Below, in pieces: positions 25,301-28,434 of a stretch of DNA of 28,434 nucleotides. The stretch is from CAZIAK01 sp964537035 (GTDB lineage Bacteria > Planctomycetota > B15-G4). Where the stretch lies: contig CAZIAK010000053.1 in assembly GCA_964537035.1 (NCBI GenBank), positions 1 to 28,434 on the forward strand, given 5' to 3'. The translations under genes and the position numbers were made by a program. The notes below the pieces were generated by a model, which was not told where the DNA came from, did not search any database, and saw nothing but the letters and a program-made list of their open reading frames with translations. Every line of letters begins with the position of its first letter. Within the stretch, counting starts at the first letter, position 1.

Positions 25301-25442
25301 TTCGGGAGGCCCCATGTGGCATCCCCTGGCCACGGCGGTGATCAGCGGGCTGGCGTTCTCGACCTTGCTGGTGCTCTTCGTGCTGCCGGTGATCTACGGA
25401 CGGGCGTTGCAGCTCTGGGGGCTGGGCGGCGAGGGCGACTGA
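22338..25442 (+). CDS. RND-family efflux permease (HAE1/AcrB-like)
   Basis: This protein has 1034 residues from CTG 22338 (1028 from ATG 22356, and longer from GTG 22287), close to the 1040-1050 residues typical of the family. It has the duplicated RND plan: one helix, a large periplasmic porter loop to about residue 350, five helices, then the same again. The proton-relay helix reads GLLVDNHIVMAE (D420, N421), the Asp-Asn variant seen in many RND pumps instead of the Asp-Asp of AcrB. The matching second-half helix reads ALAGIVVNNAIVLLASV (N937, N938). MWHPLATAVISGLAFSTLLV near the end is also typical. It should use the proton gradient to move hydrophobic substrates out of the periplasm or inner membrane. 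No membrane-fusion protein or TolC-like gene is nearby; instead it is coupled to the FG-GAP gene. Confidence 0.93.
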   Translation: MILSSLMARRAALFVAVLALALAGAYAYQLLPRRLEPVVPSEFGLVESRLPGVSAAELERVLTEPIEQALLRLPEVLDCRSETRDGVVLIAVECDGDAVASGSAWSSIEDQLARQRERLADGFIGLHGPELQRPLQSTAAALISVAAAEPRISGPGSEGGLDAATALNAPPIAPPIAQARRLAHALSALPSVDHVELLGQAQDQIVLTYEDSELARAGLTPLKFSEYLRAQHITAPGAYLHADGQIVPIETLSRITSYEALQQLPVRDPADGDPVNLSRLLDVSREPVRPTVDLVEALGQPAAALTVHRVLGTPLETFADEVRGALESSSEALGLSCELVVFSPDGVAEEVERFGTNLAQSFAVILVLLLLALGLRTGVAVAVVLPFVVLTSFIVLYAAGFSLDIVTLSSFILVLGLLVDNHIVMAERMVRLKEQGSSHAAAMVRAGRELLGPLLAAAATTVLGFLPLVLTANAIGDYVSSLFWVVLITLSVSLVFCFAVTPLALPGGEVRTVHRGERMERLYKRLLAGSFRLFVPLILLVGALCFGGYQLLNSADQVFFPASARPLWMLEIELDHGAAVEKTSALVDDLDKLLVQERAIDGSALEHWLTFLGRSAPPVQSSIPQRRFAPHYAQVLLRLDPQRDPSNLRTRLHEWMAARQGDAQLRLRPVRLGAQLEWPIQVELSGPLAEITAVASEVAAHLREIDCRNINTDWGEPVAKLKVLPDRAALSDADLTVSDLTLGMHTVLHGLPLFELLEGEARTPVMLRAQTSRANIREALTDAYVYPAKGDPALLYEVAELVEAQAPPVRARHRGEAAVTVRAESDHPDHALVQEGQIDHWLQDLRARHPELTLEVTGLSASSSKANKALLDEMPWALLLVLLCLLAQSRSLIDTSLILLTIPLSFTGVAAGLYVTGQPFSFMTLVGMTALAGIVVNNAIVLLASVRRRLSEDGAYSQDALMDSAAHRLRPILLTSLCAMASMAVLYASGGPMWHPLATAVISGLAFSTLLVLFVLPVIYGRALQLWGLGGEGD

Positions 25443-25503
25443 GCGCAACACGATCCGCGTGTCTTCCTCGGCATCACCTCGGGACGCCCCACGCGTGTCG
25501 AGG

Positions 25504-25535
25504 GGCCAGCAGACCGTGCGCACAGTCTGCTGGCC
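25504..25535. terminator. Perfect hairpin between convergent genes
   Basis: GGCCAGCAGAC at 25504-25514 pairs perfectly with GTCTGCTGGCC at 25525-25535 around a 10-base loop. It lies in the 115-base gap between the RND gene (rightward) and the cyclic-diphosphoglycerate-synthetase-like gene (leftward). It is a good candidate for a two-way transcription end, although neither side has a U-tract. Confidence 0.45.
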
Positions 25536-25557
25536 GTCCAGGTGAGGAGAGCCTGCT

Positions 25558-26910
25558 CTAGACGGTCGTCGCCGTGGGCTCGCTCCCCTTCACGCCCTCC
25601 AAGGCACCGCGCACCAGGGACTCGATCACACCCTCTTCGAGCTCTTTCAGCTCGTAGCGCACGTTCGCCAGGGGCTTGTTGACCTTGAGAATGCGATTCA
25701 GGTCGATGGGCGTGCCCTCCACCACCACGTCGGCATCGGCCGCGTTGATGGTCGCCTCGAGCTCGCGCACCTGGGCATCGCCGTAGCCCATGGCGGGCAG
25801 GATGCGGGCCGCGTTCGGGTACGTCTTGTAGGTCTCCTTGATCGAACCCACGGCGTAGGGCCGAGCGTCCACGATCTCGGACGCACCAGCGGTTTCCGCC
25901 GCCAACAGACCGGCGCCGTAGGTCATGCCACCGTGGGTCAGGGTCGGGCCGTCCTCTACGACCAGGGCTCGCTTGCCCATGATCAGCTCGGGCTCATCGA
26001 CGGTGATCGTCGAGGCGCAACGCACAACCTTCGCCCCTGGGTTGAGCCGCGCGCAGTTCGCCACGACCAGTTCCACATCTTCGGGCTCGGCGGTCTTCAC
26101 CTTGTTGACGATGAACAGGTCGGCCAAGAGCATGTTGACCTCGCTGGGGTAGTAGAGCAGCTCGTCCCCCGCGCGGTGAGGGTCGACCATGGTGATGTAG
26201 AGATCGGCCTTGTAGAACGCGCTGTCGTTGTTGCCCCCGTCCCAGAGGATGACGTCCGCTTCCTTCTCGGCCTCGCGCAGGATGCGTTCGTAGTCCACGC
26301 CTGCGTAGACCACGAAGCCGTTGTCGATGTGGGGCTCGTACTCTTCGCGCTCTTCGATGGTGCACTCGTGGGCGTCAAGATCTGAGTAGGAGGAGAAGCG
26401 CTGGCAGGCCTGGTGAGCCAGGTCGCCGTAGGGCATGGGGTGGCGAATGGCCACGACCTTCAGGCCCATGTCCTTGAGGATGCGGCTCAGGTAGCGGGCG
26501 GTCTGTGATTTGCCCACGCCCGTGCGCACCGCCGTCACGGCGATGACCGGCTTGGTCGAAGCCAGCATGGTGCGCCCGGCTGACAGAATGCCGAAGTGCG
26601 CCCCCGCAGCGACCACGCGGCTGCCCTTGTCCATCAACTCTTGATGACTCACGTCCGAGTACGAGAACCAGACCTGCTCCACGCCCTGCTCGATGATGAT
26701 GGTCTCCAGGTCGTCCTCGGAGAGGATCGGGATGCCCTCCGGATACAGCCTGCCAGCCAGCACGGCAGGGTAGAGCCGTCCGTCGATGTTGGGGATCTGC
26801 GTGGCCGTGAAGCCCACGACCTCGACGGTGTCATCCTCACGGAACAAGCAGTTGAAGTTGTGGAAGTCGCGGCCGGCGGCTCCCATGACCAGGGTCTTGG
26901 TGCGCGTCAT
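25558..26910 (-). CDS. Cyclic 2,3-diphosphoglycerate synthetase-like P-loop protein
   Basis: This 450-residue cytoplasmic protein resembles cyclic 2,3-diphosphoglycerate synthetase, known from the thermophilic methanogen Methanothermus fervidus, where it closes 2,3-diphosphoglycerate into its cyclic form using ATP. Related proteins occur in many bacteria and often carry the same name. Visible features are the N-terminal MGAAGRDFHNFN (a Rossmann-like start), the P-loop TAVRTGVGKSQTARYLSRIL (Walker A at about 130-136), AIRHPMPYGDLAHQ, ILWDGGNNDSAFY and TMVDPHRAGDE. The activity in bacteria is not established, so the name is a family label. The start ATG at 26910 gives the conserved beginning; GTG at 26928 would add six residues. 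It stands alone, convergent with the RND gene, and no other diphosphoglycerate gene is present. Confidence 0.88.
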   Translation of the reverse strand: MTRTKTLVMGAAGRDFHNFNCLFREDDTVEVVGFTATQIPNIDGRLYPAVLAGRLYPEGIPILSEDDLETIIIEQGVEQVWFSYSDVSHQELMDKGSRVVAAGAHFGILSAGRTMLASTKPVIAVTAVRTGVGKSQTARYLSRILKDMGLKVVAIRHPMPYGDLAHQACQRFSSYSDLDAHECTIEEREEYEPHIDNGFVVYAGVDYERILREAEKEADVILWDGGNNDSAFYKADLYITMVDPHRAGDELLYYPSEVNMLLADLFIVNKVKTAEPEDVELVVANCARLNPGAKVVRCASTITVDEPELIMGKRALVVEDGPTLTHGGMTYGAGLLAAETAGASEIVDARPYAVGSIKETYKTYPNAARILPAMGYGDAQVRELEATINAADADVVVEGTPIDLNRILKVNKPLANVRYELKELEEGVIESLVRGALEGVKGSEPTATTV

Positions 26911-27522
26911 GAGACAGATCTCACTCACCGAGGAAGGGGCGTGTCAGGCGTTCCCCCGATCGTTCGGGGGCCCGAAGCGGCGGCACACACGGCAAGACCA
27001 ATCGCGCGTGATCATGTCGCCGCGACGAGGCCTCCCAGTGTGGCTTCGCCCTGTGTGCCCGTGCGATACGCACAAGGACCGAGACGGGCCCGATCCATGG
27101 CGAAGGGAGGACCGGGCACGTGCTGGCTGACCCTGTGCAATCCGGGACAAGAGAGGGACCAAGCCATGTCTCGCCGGGCAGCCAGCATGCTGCACCGCCG
27201 GGCCGCGGCCGTCACCGATCCCACCCCGGCTCCCTCGTCGGCCTAACACCCCCGACCACCACGCTCTACAGACCCGCAGATCGCCCCGGCCTTGTCCAGG
27301 GACCAAGCCGAGCGTACGCTGGCCCGCAACAAGAGGAGGACGGGCCCAATGACCAGAGGTGGGTCGGTCATCGGAGCCAATCCGCGGGCTCGGGTGAGGG
27401 GCAGAGTCGTTGAATGTGGGGAAGACAAGCGGTCGTGGGAAGAGAGAAGCGAGCGTCCAATCACGACGTAGGGCTGCCGGGCTGTCTGGCTCACGCCCGC
27501 CTGATGTGCTCGGTGGCACAGT
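26911..27522. other. Gene-poor region between the P-loop gene and the IS110 transposase
   Basis: This stretch of about 610 bases has no convincing protein gene; the open frames on both strands have arbitrary composition. It contains hairpin CCCCCGA-TCGT-TCGGGGG (26953-26970), hairpin GTGCG-ATA-CGCAC (27061-27073), the palindrome AGCGTACGCT (27311-27320), the direct repeats described separately, and a 40-codon open frame at 27349-27471 behind GAGGAGGA. It should include the promoter of the leftward P-loop gene and the 3' terminal region of the IS110 element, whose exact end cannot be placed. Confidence 0.6.
27154..27309. repeat. Direct repeat pair AGGGACCAAGCC
   Basis: The 12-mer AGGGACCAAGCC occurs at 27154-27165 and again at 27298-27309. 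A second, degenerate pair lies outside it: ACAAGGACCGAGACGGGCCC near 27072-27091 resembles ACAAGAGGAGGACGGGCCC near 27329-27347. Both pairs flank or sit in the gene-poor DNA beside the transposase. They may be subterminal transposon repeats, remnants of an earlier insertion, or related RNA structures. Confidence 0.4.
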
Positions 27523-28434
27523 TCATTCGGCGAGTCGGCATCGAGTTCGGCCCACGTTGCTCGAGTTTGCTTTCGGGCTCACCCGCTTCTCTGGGTCAGG
27601 TGGTGGCCAAGAAGCGCTCAGATCGAAGGCCTGTTCTCTGGACAGCATGTAGTAGACGGCGCGCCCGATCTTGTGGGCCAGGATGCTCAGCGACTTGGCC
27701 TTGCCGTGCTTGCGGGCCAGTCGCGCTCGCAGGGTCTTGCCCTTCTCGCACTTGGCAAGGAAGAGTACGGCCGCTTCCGAGAAGGCCCACTTGAGATGCA
27801 CTTTGCCCATCTTGCCGCCGGACGAGCCGGTCTTCTTGCCGGCGGACGACTTGGTTCCCCGCACCAGCCGCGAGTAGGACGCGAAGTCCTGCACTCGCTC
27901 GAAGCGCTTGATGTCGTGGATCTCGTAGAGAATCGTCATGGCCAGGATCTTGCCGATGCCCGGGACGGTGCGCAGCAGATGGAAGGCGTTGGCGTCGTGA
28001 TGCTTGGCGCGGTTGGCGAGAAACAGCTCCGTGTCGCGGATGATCTCGTCGTAGCCGTCGAGCAGGGTCAGGTCGACGTCGACGCTCTTGGCCGTGCTGG
28101 CGTCCGCGAAGCCGAGGCCGAGTCCGGCGCGGTTGCTCTTGTAGGCGATGCGTCCGCCGGGACGGACGATGTTGTGCTGGTGGTAGGTGTTCTCGATGTG
28201 GGCCAGCAGCTGACCGCGCTTGCGCACCAGGTGCAGCCGACGACGCATCAGGTCACGGGTGGCGCGCATCTCGCGCGGGTAGACGTAGGCCTGGGGCAGC
28301 ATGCCGCTGGCGGTCAGCTTGGCGATCTTCAGCGCGTCGATGCGGTCGTTCTTGGACTTGGTGCCGTGGATGGCTTTCATGTACAGGGCGTGGCCGAGCA
28401 CGAAGGCGATGCCCTCGCGGGCGCAGAGGTCGGC
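27523..28434. mobile_element. IS110-family insertion sequence, partial
   Basis: The window ends inside this element. The transposase reads leftward, so its 5' end and the upstream non-coding end are outside the window. The left boundary lies somewhere below 27523 and could not be fixed: IS110 elements often lack clear terminal inverted repeats and make little or no target duplication. The limits given are those of the visible coding part. Confidence 0.8.
27523..28434 (-). CDS. IS110-family transposase, N-terminus beyond window edge
   Basis: 303 residues are visible; the frame stays open to the window edge (ADLCAREGIAFVLGHALYMK), so the start is missing. An internal GTG at 28401 is not a credible start because homology continues past it. 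KNDRIDALKIA carries the last two acidic residues of the DEDD RuvC-like catalytic domain; the first two lie outside. The C-terminal Transposase_20 domain is present: LRTVPGIGKILAMTILYEIH, FASYSRLVRGTKSSAGKKTG and HLKWAFSEAAVLFL, where the serine in the SSAGKK region is the expected second catalytic residue. The C-terminal tail after SREQAFDLSA is Pro/Ser-rich. IS110 transposases use an RNA encoded in the element's non-coding end to choose donor and target. The visible part has no frameshift, so the element may be active. Confidence 0.93.
   Translation of the reverse strand, partial: ADLCAREGIAFVLGHALYMKAIHGTKSKNDRIDALKIAKLTASGMLPQAYVYPREMRATRDLMRRRLHLVRKRGQLLAHIENTYHQHNIVRPGGRIAYKSNRAGLGLGFADASTAKSVDVDLTLLDGYDEIIRDTELFLANRAKHHDANAFHLLRTVPGIGKILAMTILYEIHDIKRFERVQDFASYSRLVRGTKSSAGKKTGSSGGKMGKVHLKWAFSEAAVLFLAKCEKGKTLRARLARKHGKAKSLSILAHKIGRAVYYMLSREQAFDLSASWPPPDPEKRVSPKANSSNVGRTRCRLAE

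Noticed and set aside
27349..27471. 40-codon plus-strand open frame behind GAGGAGGA
   Set aside because: The ribosome site is good, but the peptide (starting MTRGGSVIGANPRARVRGRV) has no recognisable feature and lies in likely transposon-end DNA; kept only as a remark.
26944..27519. 191-codon minus-strand open frame in the gene-poor region
   Set aside because: Arg/Pro/Ser/Gly-rich composition without domains, no good ribosome site, and it runs through hairpins and repeats; more likely non-coding.
1..28434. CRISPR arrays, tRNA or rRNA genes
   Set aside because: No regularly spaced repeats and no tRNA- or rRNA-like sequence were seen in the intergenic regions.

Overview
High-GC bacterial chromosome window carrying about sixteen protein genes. 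The organism looks Gram-negative-like with a large, lipoprotein-rich envelope. Three proteins have lipobox-type signals, and there is a Wzy-type glycan polymerase/ligase, an RND permease and YajC. The HEAT protein that opens with a four-cysteine ribbon, the FG-GAP protein, the secreted acidic protein and the sulfatase-like lipoprotein recall Planctomycetota and related deep-branching bacteria. That placement is an inference from gene style; there is no rRNA or other phylogenetic marker here.

Layout. (1) 1-3.3 kb: an inverted repeat at the left edge; a zinc-ribbon/HEAT membrane protein (-); a small TPR protein (+); then mnmA with an overlapping zinc-ribbon membrane protein (-). (2) 3.4-6.95 kb (+): yajC, yraN, a lipoprotein version of aminopeptidase P and a polyprenyl-phosphate sugar-1-phosphate transferase, all overlapping or nearly abutting, so probably one transcript. 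(3) 7.0-9.05 kb (-): a 675-residue probable lipoprotein with an HEGQH zincin-like motif. (4) 9.05-9.42 kb: a divergent control region with an operator-like palindrome, a sigma-54-like promoter, a roughly 130-nt structured leader and a very strong intrinsic terminator placed before the next gene. (5) 9.42-17.04 kb (+): three coupled genes, a Wzy_C-type ligase/polymerase with a long TPR tail, a GT39-like membrane glycosyltransferase with a TPR tail, and a sulfatase-fold lipoprotein lacking the formylglycine motif. (6) 17.17-25.44 kb (+): a trypsin-like periplasmic protease, an acidic secreted protein of unknown function, an eleven-motif FG-GAP protein and a large RND permease. (7) 25.56-26.91 kb (-): a cyclic 2,3-diphosphoglycerate synthetase-like P-loop protein. 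(8) 26.9-28.4 kb: a gene-poor stretch with repeats, then an IS110-family transposase cut by the window edge.

How the genes may work together. The sugar transferase (5.5 kb) could start a lipid-linked glycan in the inner membrane. The Wzy-TPR and GT-TPR proteins (9.4-15.5 kb) could polymerise, transfer or decorate it on the outer leaflet, and the alkaline-phosphatase-superfamily lipoprotein could modify it. The protease, FG-GAP protein and RND permease would act in the same envelope space. No flippase, exosortase or membrane-fusion partner lies in the window, so this assembly line is inferred from context. The most distinctive observations are the sigma-54-like, terminator-bearing leader before the ligase gene, two apparent CTG starts at CTGA stop/start overlaps, and a hairpin cluster that encodes part of the ligase's linker.
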